DNA of 64,000 nucleotides. Origin: Trametopsis cervina (taxonomy: Eukaryota; Basidiomycota; Agaricomycetes; Polyporales; Irpicaceae). Below are positions 20,845 to 32,460 of the stretch, one piece after another. Below the pieces are notes generated by a model. It did no database searches and had not been told where the DNA came from. It was given only the letters and a program-made list of their open reading frames with translations. The stretch's first letter is position 1. Each line of letters starts with the position of its first letter. The stretch covers positions 78,346 to 142,345 of the forward strand of contig MU278378.1 in the NCBI GenBank assembly GCA_022385755.1. Direction: 5' to 3'. Made by a program: the position numbers and the translations under genes.

Positions 20845-22860
20845 TTACAGCTCTCCTGAGCAAACGCCTTCTACCCACTCCACGTCGCTACGAACGGTGG
20901 TGAGATTGAGAGAGCCCTCTTTCGTGATTAGCACCACATCCTCAATCCTAACACCCCCCACGCTCTCGTACTTCTTCAGTACGTCGTGGTTGATATGCTT
21001 CGAGTCGCGCACTGGCTCCAGCAAATGGGGAGAAAAGTAGATACCAGGCTCGACGGTCTGGACCATGAAAGCATTAATGCACACGAAGAGTGATGAGCTA
21101 GACATTCACGTACCACGACCATGCCTTCCTCGAGCGGCAGCCTCAGGCGCAGATAGGTGTAGAAATCCGGGTGCCCTAACTCAAGTCCTTTGATTGTTGG
21201 GTTATTCACAGGCTTGCTCGCGCTTGGCACGTCATGGACGTCCATTCCCAACGAGTGGCCGACGCCGTGCGGGAAGAACGCTGCACTTACGCCCGAGGCG
21301 ATGATAGCCTCTTCTGAGTTCCAGGAACCAGACCCAGGGGCGTCGGGGGTCTTGAAGATCCCAAGGCGCTGGAACCCTTTCACCAATGTGCGATGGCACA
21401 GGAGTTGGATGGCATCCCAGTGAAGTCCAGGCTTGAGAGCGTCCAGGGAGAGCTATTCGCGGCGTCGTGGGGACGCAGTCAGTAGTCCGCCTGTGTTTGT
21501 CGGTATATCGGACGTACCTTCTGCATCTCCAGAACAAGAGAGTATATCTCTCTCGCCTCGGGCGTGAACTTTCCCCCATTTCCTACTGGCATCGTGCGCG
21601 TAACTACACGAAGGATTAGTGCAGGGATGACGAGAAATAAATCTTGTGTGCTGACTGTCGGAGGCATAGCAGTTCCATTCACATCCGGCATCGATGAGTA
21701 GTACTTGCGGAACGAAGTTTTTGTCTTCGTGGGTGTGGTGAATGTGGCCATTGTTATTATGATCAGTAGGGTGTACCGGGCCCCACGCGAATTCTCTGTC
21801 GTTGCAACAGTAGTGTAGCGTGGAGGCGCGAGTTGATGCAGCTACAATCGGAAGATATGCCTGGTGCACTGCGCTTTGTGGGTCAAAGTTAGAAAACTAT
21901 ATGTGAACCGGCAGATTCTGACCTACCCTTCGCGTCTGCATGATGCGACGAACAAAGCCTCAGCTTCAGCTTCTTTCTCAATAAGCCATTCGCCGGGTAA
22001 AAGCGGCCGCGTCACACCAGCACCCTGGCCTCTCTTAATGAGGCCCTTCACCCCTTGTCCAAGAACGCGCATCACCGTCTCGTGTGCGCGAGAGCTAATT
22101 TCGTTGGCCTTCTGAATCTCGGCGATTTCAGCCGCATCTTTGGTCAACCTCGCACGATGGAGGGCGGGCAAGAGGAATTCGTCTGTGATACGGGTATTTG
22201 GCGATGTTGTTAGGCTGGTATATTCCTCTGAGAGTCCAGGAAACAGGGGTGAGTTCCGAGGTAGCACATGAAAGGTCGTATCGGGGAACGCTTTCAGAGT
22301 GTTGTTGATCGCGTCGGGCAACCCGGAAGGGTGAGCGATGCTGGTCACGTCGTGGGTGTTGACGGCCTCTTCGATGGTTGGCGGAGGGACCGACCACATG
22401 ATGTCCGCTCTTTCAATCTTCGGGATGAATAACTGAATGCTCGGATTGGTCGCAAGAGATGTCCCATGTTGATAAGTTATCAACACATAGCTAGAAGGGA
22501 TCTTGCACCCTGTCAAGTAGTAGAAATTTGATTCCTAGCAAGGCTGCGGTTAGCTATATAGGTGGAGGACATCTAGGTGAGATTCAATATTACCTGCCGG
22601 AATGTCATCTCACGGTCGGTGTCATTCCTGAACGGTGTTACCTCTCCCGCGAGTAGGGCCACTTGTGGCTGGGTATCATATGTTAACAGTTGAACGATTG
22701 AGCTACATCCCCCATGCATCTGCGCACCTTTGTCTGATCGACGACAGGGAGTAGTTTCACGAGCTCCGCGAAGGCCTTGATAACATGGTCCCTGGCTTAG
22801 CGTGCTTCAGTTATGGTTATACGGACGGGTTGAAGTTAGCGTACACGGATAGTTCGCCAT
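20845..22860 (-). CDS. M24B metallopeptidase, Xaa-Pro aminopeptidase/prolidase
   Basis: Minus strand, multi-exon. A short first exon (MANYP) splices into SRDHVIKAFAELVKLLPVVDQTK. The aminopeptidase P N-terminal domain shows NDTDREMTFRQESNFYYLTG. The pita-bread catalytic domain carries the five metal ligands: VLLIDAGCEWNCYASD (first Asp), the ITRTMPVG segment after the splice (second Asp side), PHGVGHSLGMDVHD (His), VVEPGIYF (Glu) and GGVRIEDVVL (Glu). It removes N-terminal residues preceding proline, or splits X-Pro dipeptides, probably in the cytosol because no signal peptide is seen. The region from GLELGHPDF to LPLEEGMVV is a typical late M24B segment. Exon borders in the middle (21590-21950) were only followed by frame. 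Prolidase versus Xaa-Pro aminopeptidase cannot be decided. Confidence 0.88.
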
Positions 22861-23102
22861 GTCGCGTTTGTATGCGTAATTGGGCAGGTAAGATCAAAGA
22901 CTTCCTGCGACTAGTTTGAATATCAGTAGTATCAGCCTGCTGCGACGTTACAGTACAGTATAGATCAGAGAGCCTCGAATGAGAAGGCTCGATTTAACCG
23001 TGATAATAACGTGACATCATTGTAGACGCCTTGGCTTCCCTAAATTATTAGTTCGCTACATAACTCAAATGTGATCGCCTCTATGTACTTGTAAATACAG
23101 TA

Positions 23103-24628
23103 TCACCCCGTCTTTGCCTTTAGATTCCTCCAAAGCGTAGTAAACATTACTGCACCAATACCGACAATGATTATCTGGAAGGCAACATAATTCATCATGC
23201 CAACCTTCACCCCTGCGCCACCCCACACAGCTCCTGTTACACGCCCAGTATAATTGCTGTACTGAATCATCACGCTGATACGAGTGTTGAGCCGCGCTGG
23301 GAGTTGTTTCGATAATAGACTGAGCGTGACCGTGCTGGACAGATTGAAGCCAAGCGCTACGAGGAACCAGCACACGAATAGACTGCCATAGTTGACCGTT
23401 TTCGTGCTGAGAATTGCGAGGGCGATGAACAGTCCGAAGCTTCCTAACGATGTACCCAGTGCCAGCGTGTATCTGTCTTGGGTGCGCTTTGCAATGAAGA
23501 CGTTCAGAAAGAGGAATGGGAAACTACATGCTCCGCCGAGCGCAATAAGATTACCGGCGGCGAAGGGGCTGAAGTGGAATGGCGACAGTGGCGAATCCGA
23601 CCCCGTAAAGACTGGAATGTTCGACTCCCATGCACCGAGGATGAAAAAGCATGTCATCGCGAACCAGCACATCGTGGCTGTCACTCCCCATTGAGCTGTC
23701 GACATGCTCGTTCGTTCAGACAGTAATGCGGCTGCAGAATCATCCGTAGTCGTGCGGACATCCGACTGCAAGGTCTGTAGGGGTTCTCCGCTCGTATCCG
23801 AACGAGGGGTTACGTCTTCAAAAAATACGTAGGCGAGCACCCAGAACAGAGCCCATACGACGACCATAATCCACGCTGGACTGGTGTACCCGTTGAAGAC
23901 GTTGTTGGAGAACCCTATCTTATATCTAAATATTGTGTGAGTGGGGGAGCTTGGCAGAATGAGCGAAGAGCGTACAGAACACCACCAACAAACGGACCAA
24001 AACTGAATCCGATGGCTTGGCCGACAACAAGCCAGCCGGCCAGGGTTGTCCGCTTCCGCACACCGACGATGCGGTGATCAGAGCAATACCTTTTGGCATA
24101 CATCCAGAAAGTGAAGCCGAATCCGGACACGATACGGCCAATAAGGATTAAGTACAGGAAGTTTGCCTTGTATGCGAGGGCGTAGAGAACATGTCCGAGT
24201 AGTGCGGAGCCGCATGCAAAATGCAGTGGAATCTTGTAACCACCTTGGTCGAGCTTGAGGAGGGGAAGAAGAGCAAGGCCGGAGAACACAGTCGGAATAC
24301 CAATGACAAGTCCAGAGAACGTAGAGGTTCCTCCAAGGTGTTGAGCATACTCGTTTGACGATGACACAATAATGAAGAACGAAACCTAAGGCAACATGAG
24401 TATCAAGTAGTTGGTGGCACGGTGCACGTGCAGTGGTCGCACCTGGAGCAGAGTGCTGGTCAGAAGCACGATTACTAGCGAAGCTAACGGCGGGAGCTTT
24501 AGCTCTGGATCTTGAACTTCAAGAGCTGTGTCTCGTCCTCGTGTATTACTTCGCGTTGGAATGCTCAGTCTCCATCTTCGCGGCGGCGCGACATCCAGGG
24601 CTGTCGAGAGCACTGTGGGACGGGGCAT
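23103..24628 (-). CDS. Major facilitator superfamily transporter
   Basis: Minus strand, three main exons. The first (24628 to about 24442) encodes a soluble N-terminus (MPRPTVLSTALDVAPPRRW) and the first hydrophobic segment. The others cover about 24390-23937 and about 23920-23103. The product has around a dozen hydrophobic segments, among them LVIGIPTVFSGLALLPLL, FLYLILIGRIVSGFGFTFWM, GWLVVGQAIGFSFGPFVGG, and at the end NYVAFQIIIVGIGAVMFTTL. An R-I-V-S-G-F-G element fits the MFS TM4 pattern, and the long central loop contains Ser/Thr (RSDTSGEPLQTLQSD). It resembles the fungal SPX-less MFSD8-like group, but I cannot name a substrate. Starts 302 bp from the divergent F-box gene. Confidence 0.8.
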
Positions 24629-24930
24629 ATCGAGGTACTGAACAGAGTTACTAGATGCGCGTCTTCAGCTTAACCACTCTGTGACCCTCCGATTCACGAC
24701 GGGAATTGATCAGATGTTTGAGTCATCGTTCTACAGCAAGACGATGTATGAAACTGGAGAGGGGTAGGAAGAACTACTGTTACGGTTAATGGGACAATTA
24801 AGTCATCAGATAAAACACTTATCTGAACCTCCGCTTCAAACTATTACTGTTTCAGGCCCGACCGCCGGGAACTAGCCACACTACTACATCGCAAGTACAG
24901 TACGGGCCACAGCCGTGAACAGCGAAAACC

Positions 24931-27482
24931 ATGTCCGCATTGTAAGTGACTCCTCACGACATACATAAAGAGACAGTGCTAACTTTTTGTAGGGCGGACA
25001 CCGAACCGGAAAGAGAAAATGGCTCACCGAGCGATATCATACTTCGTGAGAACAGAAGTGCTCGCATCGCTGCACGTACTTACATCGTCCTTCAGCATGC
25101 AAACCGATTGTCAGTGTACGTTCAAAGGCTTTCATAAAGACGAGGCTGGCTGGAGACGACCCAAATGCCGGCTCTTCGATAATGAGGCGTACCGGACGAC
25201 ATCAAGGGAAGCTGGCCCATCTAATGGACATGCCCATGGACATATTCCTTGAGGTGAGCAGTGTGGCCAAAATGAATTTTGTTTTCTTCTGAGGCAGGCA
25301 TAGGTCATGGCCTTCCTCCATCCGCTTGATTTGCTCCATCTCTCTCGTGTATCGAGATCTTTCCGTAAGATTTTGCTGCACCGGTCGTCAAGACTGATGT
25401 GGGTCGCTGCCAGAAGAAACGCAAACAATCCACCGGATCCCCCGAGCCATCTCAGTGAGCCCAAGTACGCCGCGTTGGTTTTTGAACACTCCTGTATGGT
25501 AAGTTGTTCCAGTCCCCTCACGTGGCGCAGTCGCTGAACATGCACCAGGCATGTGGCGTTCCGCGCGCAGGCAAGGTAGATTACGCTATGTCCGTACGTT
25601 TCTGCGGGCCATGCTGGAAAGAGAAGTAAGTTATATCCAGGTGTCTTGTCCAATATATTGATCCATTGCAGTGTCTCCACTGGTAACGTACTGATGCGAA
25701 ATCCCTCAACACCGAGGAGCGTGGCTATGACCCTCTTCAGCCTCCTTCCAACACACATCCGTCAGTCATATCTGTTTTTTGGGTGATGCACCCTCATAGC
25801 TATCCTAGGCATCTATGCAGCTCCCGCCAGATCCCAATTTTATATTTCTGAGTTCGACGCAGTGGCAGGACACTATAAGGCATTATCGGAAGAAGAGCGA
25901 GAGTCTTTCGTAAAAGACAGAGAGGCCCTTGTGGAAACCATGAGCGAGGTAATGCATCTATGACTGTACCTAGGGGTCATTCCTATTGATCATCCTTTAG
26001 CATGCGACTGCAGTATTGAAGTGGGAGGACAAGATGAGGGAAGACAGACAACTTGAGGCGGTTGAAATTTCGAAGAATCGTGAACAGAGGTCATACAATA
26101 GTTCTGATGTGCAGGATGAGGCTTATGCGCTTTACAGTATCGAAGCAAAACTAGAGGCCCTAGGGTATCACAGATCGCAGTGGCCCCGGTCCGATAGCCA
26201 ATGGAAGTCTCTCGTCCATCAACCTAGAGAGCTAACACCACGCAGTATGTCATCATGCATGTTAGCTCTGTTTAATATGCTGATATGTTGCGAGTAGTTT
26301 GGAAACAGATCCTCCCCAAGCTTGAGGCTGCAATCAAGTCTGAGATCGCGCGCCAATCCCAGCAAGAATTGACTCGTCGCAAGGCTGCCCGTGGCAAAGA
26401 AGTCACCGCACTTTATAAGGCTTACGTTGACGCACTTCCAGCCGTTCATGATCTCATCTTACCGCCATGCTCAACACTCTGCGGGCGTCCTGCAGTCGTG
26501 AGGTTAATTGAGGATAATGAAGCGCGTCATCCCGTCACTCCCGAGCTATTTGATCTTTTTATTTTGCCTGAGATCAAGAACTATGCGCTTGAAGTTTCGT
26601 CAAGCCTAGAAGCAGCTCTGCAGCCGACTTCTGGGCTGCCATTTACGCAGTCTCCCGAGCCCGGTCTGGGCTCCGCTACGGCATTGTTCTATTGCATATA
26701 CCCTCGCTGTGGCACTCAGAACCTCTACAGTTACGCAGAACTCGCTGCCCACATCCGACTGCGGCATACAAGCTATGGAGACACGCATCACTATAGGCAG
26801 TACACCGCCTCCCGGACCTCCGCGGTGCTCAGAAAGATCGGGCTCTCGGACGACGTGCCATATGCTGAAATTAATCGCAAGGTGATATGCCTCTGTGGTA
26901 AACCTGATTTCGAACAACCTGCGACCTTTTCTGCTCTGGTAAGTCCATCATACCTTGCTCACAACACGCCCGGTAATAACAATGCGTTGTAGATGGAACA
27001 TATCGAATCAGAATACGACTGGTTCGAAGCTGAAGTGAAGGCAAGAAATCATCGGTATTCACTCCATCATATCAACTACAATCATGTTCTCACATTGCGT
27101 TAGATTCGTCGAATTCGCTCAAAGTGTCTTCTTCCGGAACGACCACGACCTTTTAAGTAACAAACCCTTTCTAAGGCTCCTAAGCGAAGGAGAGACCTAT
27201 GAGCCGCCACACATACCAGAGCCGGATGACGACTTCTTCTCCTATACGGATTACCGGTGCACATTCTGTGCTCTCACACATTATACCGACGTCTGCACTG
27301 ACTCCCTTGAGGTGGTCATGTGGCATGTCAGAGCTAAGTGCGTCCAAGCCGTGGCACTCAAATATGAAGAGACTGACTATCAGCTGCAGACACGGCCAAG
27401 CGCCATGCCGCACGAACATCAGCAGTGTGTATTGACCCTAAAGCTGCTACATACAGCAACCGTCTATAATCCTCATTTGTAA
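24931..27482 (+). CDS. F-box protein with zinc-binding cysteine segments, copy 1
   Basis: Plus strand, many short exons. The first gives MSALADTEPERENG and splices at a GTAAGT donor; exon borders at about 25095-25140 are unclear. The F-box runs over about 25220-25500: MDMPMDIFLE | VMAFLHPLDLLHLSRVSRSF, then LLHRSSRLMWVAARRN and SEPKYAALVFE. A CxxC pair follows (CMACG ... RFCGPCW). Later come LEALGYHRSQWP ... QPRELTPR, a C2H2-like segment (YPRCGTQNLYSYAELAAHIR, 26700-26765) and VICLCGKPDFEQP. Unlike copies 2 and 3 it continues with an extra ~140 residues holding a further Cys/His set (YRCTFCALTHYTDVC ... MWHVRAKC). F-box proteins link substrates to SCF ubiquitin ligases; the substrate is unknown. 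Confidence 0.78.
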
Positions 27483-27749
27483 CACTCCATTAATACTATC
27501 GTAATATGCATATATTGTAAGGCCACTTAGATAAATAGTGAACTCATCCTCGAATGTAGTGTTGTGACCGTCAAACAGTTTAAGCCGTGAATTTGTTCCA
27601 TACAATACATTTAGCGTCGCCACTGGAGCTCTAAATACATAAATCGAGAAGGAAGAACAAAATAGCCTGACTTCATGGCAAATCAGGTGTCACTGAGAAG
27701 CTACCAGGTCCGTCGTTTCAATGTGCTCTCACAGTAGAGCCGTATTGCT

Positions 27750-28096
27750 TCAGGCAGTGCTCGCGGATTTCCTCCTGCAGACCGGCTTGACATCAGCTCA
27801 ATGTAGTTCTTTTCTAGTCTCCGAGGAGTAGCTCCGAACGTGCACTCACAATTGCCACCATCCCGCCACGAAGGGTAGTGAAAAGCCGAAACCCACAAAT
27901 GCCAAGTATTTAGCGGCAAAGGCCCTCTTGCTTCCCACACCAAACGGTAGATGCTGCGAGTGATACGAGTGAGAGGAGGTGCAAGCCACAACTGATACAT
28001 GCTTACCTCTGGATGTCTCCAGTTGATGCTGTTGTGGAACGGGCGGTTGGCACGCGGCATGCGCAGCGCAGCGGACGCGAGGCGAGCTGAGGACAT
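27750..28096 (-). CDS. COX8: Cytochrome c oxidase subunit VIIc/Cox8
   Basis: Minus strand, exons 28007-28096, 27850-27953, 27750-27774; 72 residues. The N-terminus MSSARLASAALRMPRANRPF is a mitochondrial presequence. The mature part is HLPFGVGSKRAFAAKYLAFV followed by the single inner-membrane helix GFGFSLPFVAGWWQL and a short basic tail (RKSASTA). The pattern PF-xx-K-x-AF-x-KY and LPFVA-x-WWQ is that of yeast Cox8/mammalian COX7C. It is a nuclear-encoded structural subunit of complex IV. The second donor (GTGAGT at 27849) overlaps an in-frame TGA, so retention of that intron would end the protein at WWQL. The gene is shorter than most ORF cut-offs. Confidence 0.87.
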
Positions 28097-28798
28097 GTTA
28101 AACAGAAGGCCGGCCGTGAACTTAAACGGTTGTATTGAGAAGGAGTTCAAACCCTCGCGGTAGGATTGTGGTGGGAAAGAGGGGCAGTGTTGTTGAGGAG
28201 GATTCCTACGCCATTCAGAGTCCGTTTAAGTAGTCCCTCCCGCTGGGGTGTGGGCAAGGTTAAGCGTGCATGTATCTCCGGCACGGGCGACAGTCAATAT
28301 CGGCTGGACACGACTGGAAGGCTAAATCGGCACAGCCAGAGGGGTCGCGGACGGTCCAGAAGGCTCGAACCATCAGTCCCCGTGGTATTTGTAGTGATCT
28401 ACCGGGGCCCTAGGAAGCATATCATGTGAACATAGCGACCTTTCAAGTCATTAACTCAATGGTGATACTCTTTTAGAAGCTAAGTAATAGCGCTACTGAC
28501 CCTTCGCATTGAAGAACATCCCCACATTGTTTCAAGTGTCGTAAGCTGGCCGCAGTTGGGCCTGGAGCGTCACAGCATGCAATGCTAGGACCACTGGATG
28601 GAAGGGTGTAGCCTATTCAGAAAAAACTCATTAGTTTTATAGATCATCTCAAAACTCCATTCTACGTACCGTAATACAGATGGGTAAAGTAGAATCACTC
28701 AACTGTTGCCGGTAAGTGGTGCCGTGACAGTCACAGTAGGATGAACTCGCAGCTGATGAATAGAGCGACATAATGCCACGACAGAAATCTCGTGTGGG
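28097..28798. other. Intergenic region upstream of COX8 and the tRNA gene
   Basis: Contains the COX8 promoter. Open frames here are short and family-less. No repeats or RNA genes other than the adjacent tRNA were seen. Confidence 0.45.
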
Positions 28799-28870
28799 GC
28801 CGCGTTGGCGTAGTGGTAGCGCGTCGCACTTGTAATGCGAAGGTCACTCGTTCAACCCGGGTACGTGGCA
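28799..28870 (+). tRNA. tRNA-Thr (anticodon UGU)
   Basis: A 72-nt cloverleaf. The acceptor stem pairs GCCGCGT (28799-28805) with ACGTGGC (28863-28869), with one G-T pair and discriminator A. The D arm contains GTAGTGGTAGC; the anticodon stem is TCGCA/TGCGA around loop CTTGTAA, with anticodon TGT at 28831-28833; the T loop is TTCAACC. There is no intron. A T-rich run (TCTTTTTTT) about 10 nt downstream fits a Pol III terminator. Confidence 0.92.
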
Positions 28871-28871
28871 G

Positions 28872-28888
28872 TAGTCTTTTTTTGGGAT
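28872..28888 (+). terminator. Pol III terminator of tRNA-Thr
   Basis: The run of seven T residues just 3' of the tRNA is the expected RNA polymerase III stop signal. Confidence 0.7.
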
Positions 28889-29058
28889 TCTTCTCATCGG
28901 ACTGTACGTGATAACATACCTGCAGAATTATCAAAGCATTAAGATACTATCCATGATACCTACAATAACATCGGCTCCAGTAAGAAAAGACGGAAAGTTA
29001 CAAACGTGCTAAAGAGTGCGTATGAGACAAAGACCTGCTTGTCTGTGGGAAAGAATAT

Positions 29059-31872
29059 CTATCTCCATCTGGGAGTTGACTTCGAGGGTGGAAGTTTCGG
29101 GACAGGCGGTGCCATGCCCTTTGCTATACCATCCTTGCTATACATCTGCTCGATGCGTTTCAAAAACTTCTGCCTCACATCGGTACTTCTCTCCTTGTCC
29201 AGGATACTGACTCGACTTGGCTCATCGCTGTCATTGAACACGCTATACCGACTTTCGTCCTCATCGTCAGGGTACCTGGATTTATCGTCGTCTTCGGGGC
29301 CTTCTGCGGAACGTGTTGCTATGGACATGTTCAAGTTATTTGCACGCGCATTGTCCGAGGCAGAGGTGCTGGATTCCGCATCCGGATGTGACGACGTTGA
29401 TGTGCGGACACTGATTGAATCTTGACTATCGTTGAAGTCCACCCAAGACTGTCGTGCTTCCTTCCTATAATCGAGAGCAGAAGCAGAGCGCGGCTGCCAG
29501 TCGACATTGAGTTGTGCATGTTGTGAGTGGCTTCCATCAGGCAGTGCCCCTGCAGAGTACGGCTGCTGCACAACCTGCGAGGCCCGTAGCGCTGGCGATG
29601 CGGTGCTTGTCGGGGGATGTGGTCGAGAGTACACAGGTTGGGTAGGGAATGGCGACTCTTTGCCTCTTTGCCTAGAAGGTATTCTTTGCAAGAACAGTGG
29701 CGTGCCTCCTTCAGTACTTGGCGAGATGGGAGTCGGGGGAGCAGCAATGGGCACAAACGAGCTTGACGGCGGGGGTTTCGGCGCTGGAGAAGTGGAAGGA
29801 CGAGCTGGTGAGCGTGGAGGAGGAGGCAAAGGGCCAGTCGGGGCTGTTCCAGGGCGAGGGCTGGCAGAACGGAGGGGGGAGCGTGGGGCAACGAGACGAG
29901 ATGAGCTCCAAGTATCACTTTCGGCAGTGCTTGGTCTACGCGAGTTTTCTTTACTCTGTCGACCAGTGCTGAAAGAGGATCCGGCTTCTGTAGGGGGTTG
30001 AGGGAGAGGGCCTACAGGTGGTGGACTAGGAGGAGGTATATCGTACTTCGCTAAGGCTGTGGGTCGAATAGCAAATTGAGAACTGGAACCAGTCGGTAGT
30101 GCCGCTCCGGGCGACGGTAAAGGCGAGGGGCCGTTATATTCCAAAGGAGTGGAACCTGATGGGCTGCTGGGAACAGAATCTGAGAAAGACGGTGAGAGTG
30201 AATTTCCGCTGAGGTAGGTGTATGTATCCATCACACTCACCGAAATTACTACTCTCAGGCGTATATGAAGTAGTATTGATTGACAGGGCAGGGCTGGGGC
30301 TGGGACTGGGACTGGGACTGGGACTCGTACCAGTACGGTCAGACTGAGATTTCATCCGCCACCGTGCACCGGGAGTAGGTGTTGGAGGAGTCAAAGTCAC
30401 TGGCAGCTGACTGTCCAACTGGGAGGTATTTGCATGTTGTGTAGTAACAGACAAGCCACGAGTGTTCGGAGCAGAGATTTGGGCAGGTACACGCTTCTGT
30501 GAAAGATTCCTCTTGGGCGGTGGCATACTTATTGTAGGCACCGTGTATGAAGATGGCATACCGGAGTCCTCTTTTTCTTCGGTTTGCACATCCGACATCG
30601 AGCTCGACGAGGCGAGGGGTGAGCGAGGAGGAACAGCCAGGGCCTGTCTACCAAATGCGCGCAGAACGTCTGTGCTGGGCGTTCGGACTGACTGGGCGTC
30701 ATTGAACGCGGATGTCAGGCCTTTAACACTTGGATTGGGCGAAGCTGGCAGTGGTGCTACTGGTACCGGTGTCGGCCCTCGAGAAGCGGTGTCGGCAAAG
30801 GACGGTCGGTCATCGCTGGACCGTCGAGTGCTGAAACTGTATGCGGGCGTTTCCGCCCTGTTGCTATACAGAGTAGAAGTATCCGTCCGGCTTGGACTTC
30901 TGTCATCGAAGTTCATTGTCGCAAACCTTTCTGCGACGGGTAGTGTCATAGCAGGAAGACTCGGTACGGGGGGGATGATGTCCTCCTGAGAAACATCAGA
31001 CGAATCTTGCCGCTTGCGTGACTTATTGTTCAATCTGAACATAAATCGTTTCCGCTTGGAGGAAGACTCAGAGATGTAACCGCCGTCGGACTCTTCACCT
31101 TGCTCGGCCGCTTTCTTCGCCTTCTTCTCCTTCTTGCTGACCGACGATAGGTAACCCCCGTCAGATTCCTCCTCCGAACCTCCCGCTTTGGATTCCCGTT
31201 CCTTCTTCTCCTTCTTTCTCCGTCTCCGTCTCGCTAGAACCTCCGAGAGGTAGCCTCCGTCACTCTCCTCTCCCGTTGCATTGCCGTCACCTTTCTTCTT
31301 GCTCTCTTTCTTCTCCTTCTCCTTCTTTTTCTTTTTCTCCTTCACGGAATCGCTAATGTATCCTGCGTCGATTTCGTGGGCTCCTTCCGGTTTGGATTTA
31401 TGTAGCTTCCTGTTTTGTGATATCGCAGGCTGAGATTCGGAGGAGAGGTCACTGGGACGAGGCATGCTCGTCTCAAATTGCACAGTGCGTTGCTCATGTA
31501 GACCGAGGTGGTTAGTCGGTTTTGAGGGAGATGAGTCATTGCTGTAATGTGAACCAGGGGCTAGTCGATTCAGGGAGGACGATTGTGAGAGCCAGGACTC
31601 GTCAGATGGCGCGGTAGACGCATAGGTAAGGCTTGGTGAGAGCGTGGTGTGTTCCTACGAACGGACATGTGAAGAGCAGAAAGACTGTAGGCGACACAAC
31701 GTACCTCCACTTCCTCTTCTTCCTCCCCTATGGCATTGAACATCCAATGGGTCACCGTTTGGTTGGTTCCCACACCCAACTCGAGAGCGGTGTCCAGGAT
31801 CGACGCGCGAAGGTACGACTCCCGCTTCTCAACAGGCCGCGTACGCGGTATAGGAGTGGAAGACGAGTTCAT
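29059..31872 (-). CDS. Large low-complexity protein with four GY(L/I)S repeats and Lys-rich linkers
   Basis: Minus strand, exons 31705-31872, 30241-31654, 29059-30179; 900 residues. ATG 31872 is used because the frame upstream only opens with GTG. The N-terminal ~55 residues look structured (ESYLRASILDTALELG, HWMFNAIGEEEEEV). Then four copies of an acidic aromatic motif occur, DAGYISDS, SDGGYLSE, SDGGYLSS and SDGGYISE, at about 31360, 31250, 31150 and 31070, separated by Lys/Arg-rich linkers. The rest is Pro/Ser/Thr-rich and disordered (an (SP)n run at 30288-30326), ending in a short helical segment DVRQKFLKRIEQMYSKDG and a PPVPKLPPSKSTP tail like an SH3 ligand. I do not recognise the family; a cytoskeletal or signalling scaffold is possible but only inferred. 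Confidence 0.75.
30288..30326. repeat. GGACTG/GGGCTG hexanucleotide microsatellite inside the coding sequence
   Basis: About six tandem hexamers (GGGCTG then GGACTG) encode an alternating Ser-Pro run on the minus strand. The frame is unaffected because the unit is a multiple of three. Confidence 0.75.
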
Positions 31873-32460
31873 AGCAGAGGACAAGAACACGCTAGAGATT
31901 ATGAATTTGAAGGAGTGGTAGTCGGACACGAGAAGTGTAGGAAGCCGGGTGGGAACCAGGACGTGAGGAATGAAAGGCTTGCCTCTTTAGGCGGCAGGAA
32001 ATTGAGATTATGGGCTGCGAGCGGTGTGATTTTCTCAGCTTGGGGTCGTTCTGTTCAACATTCACCACATACCTACGAGTGATAGCCATCGAAAATGCTG
32101 GTAACTAACAGGCCAGTGGACGATGCGGTCAAACCTTTGGACGCGGTTATGAGTAGCGCTCATTTCGGCGTCTAATTGAGCCGACTACCAGACAACCAAG
32201 CTTTCTGGAATCCAGTTGCAACCAATTCCAGCGCAAGTAGTAATCGCGCTTCTCAAAACCCTAACGGACCTCTCAGCACACGTAAAGCTTCGCGCAAAGC
32301 AAAATCTATGATATGAAGAGACAAATAGGACTGATATAGTTGTACAGCGAAGAGGCCTAAATGTAAGATATATGCAATACGTGCATCCAGAGTAATAGCG
32401 TACGATAATAATAGTCCATACCGGGATCTGAAGTGAGCTTACAGCCGGGGTCATAGAGAA
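31873..32460. other. Intergenic, 5' flank of the GY(L/I)S-repeat gene
   Basis: Lies between the start of the repeat-protein gene and the 3' end of the cysteine-rich gene, both on the minus strand. No supported gene or repeat. Confidence 0.45.

Noticed and set aside
28151..28429. Plus-strand frames upstream of COX8
   Set aside because: Arg-rich, unsupported, and in the likely COX8 promoter.
30288..30326. Possible CRISPR-like short tandem repeat
   Set aside because: A coding hexanucleotide microsatellite without spacers, in a eukaryote.
30462..30989. 175-codon plus-strand frame
   Set aside because: Antisense to the GY(L/I)S-repeat gene and Gly/Ala/Val-rich; no independent support.
31873..31929. 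Upstream extension of the GY(L/I)S-repeat protein
   Set aside because: It would need a GTG start. The first ATG (31872) gives a sensible N-terminus.
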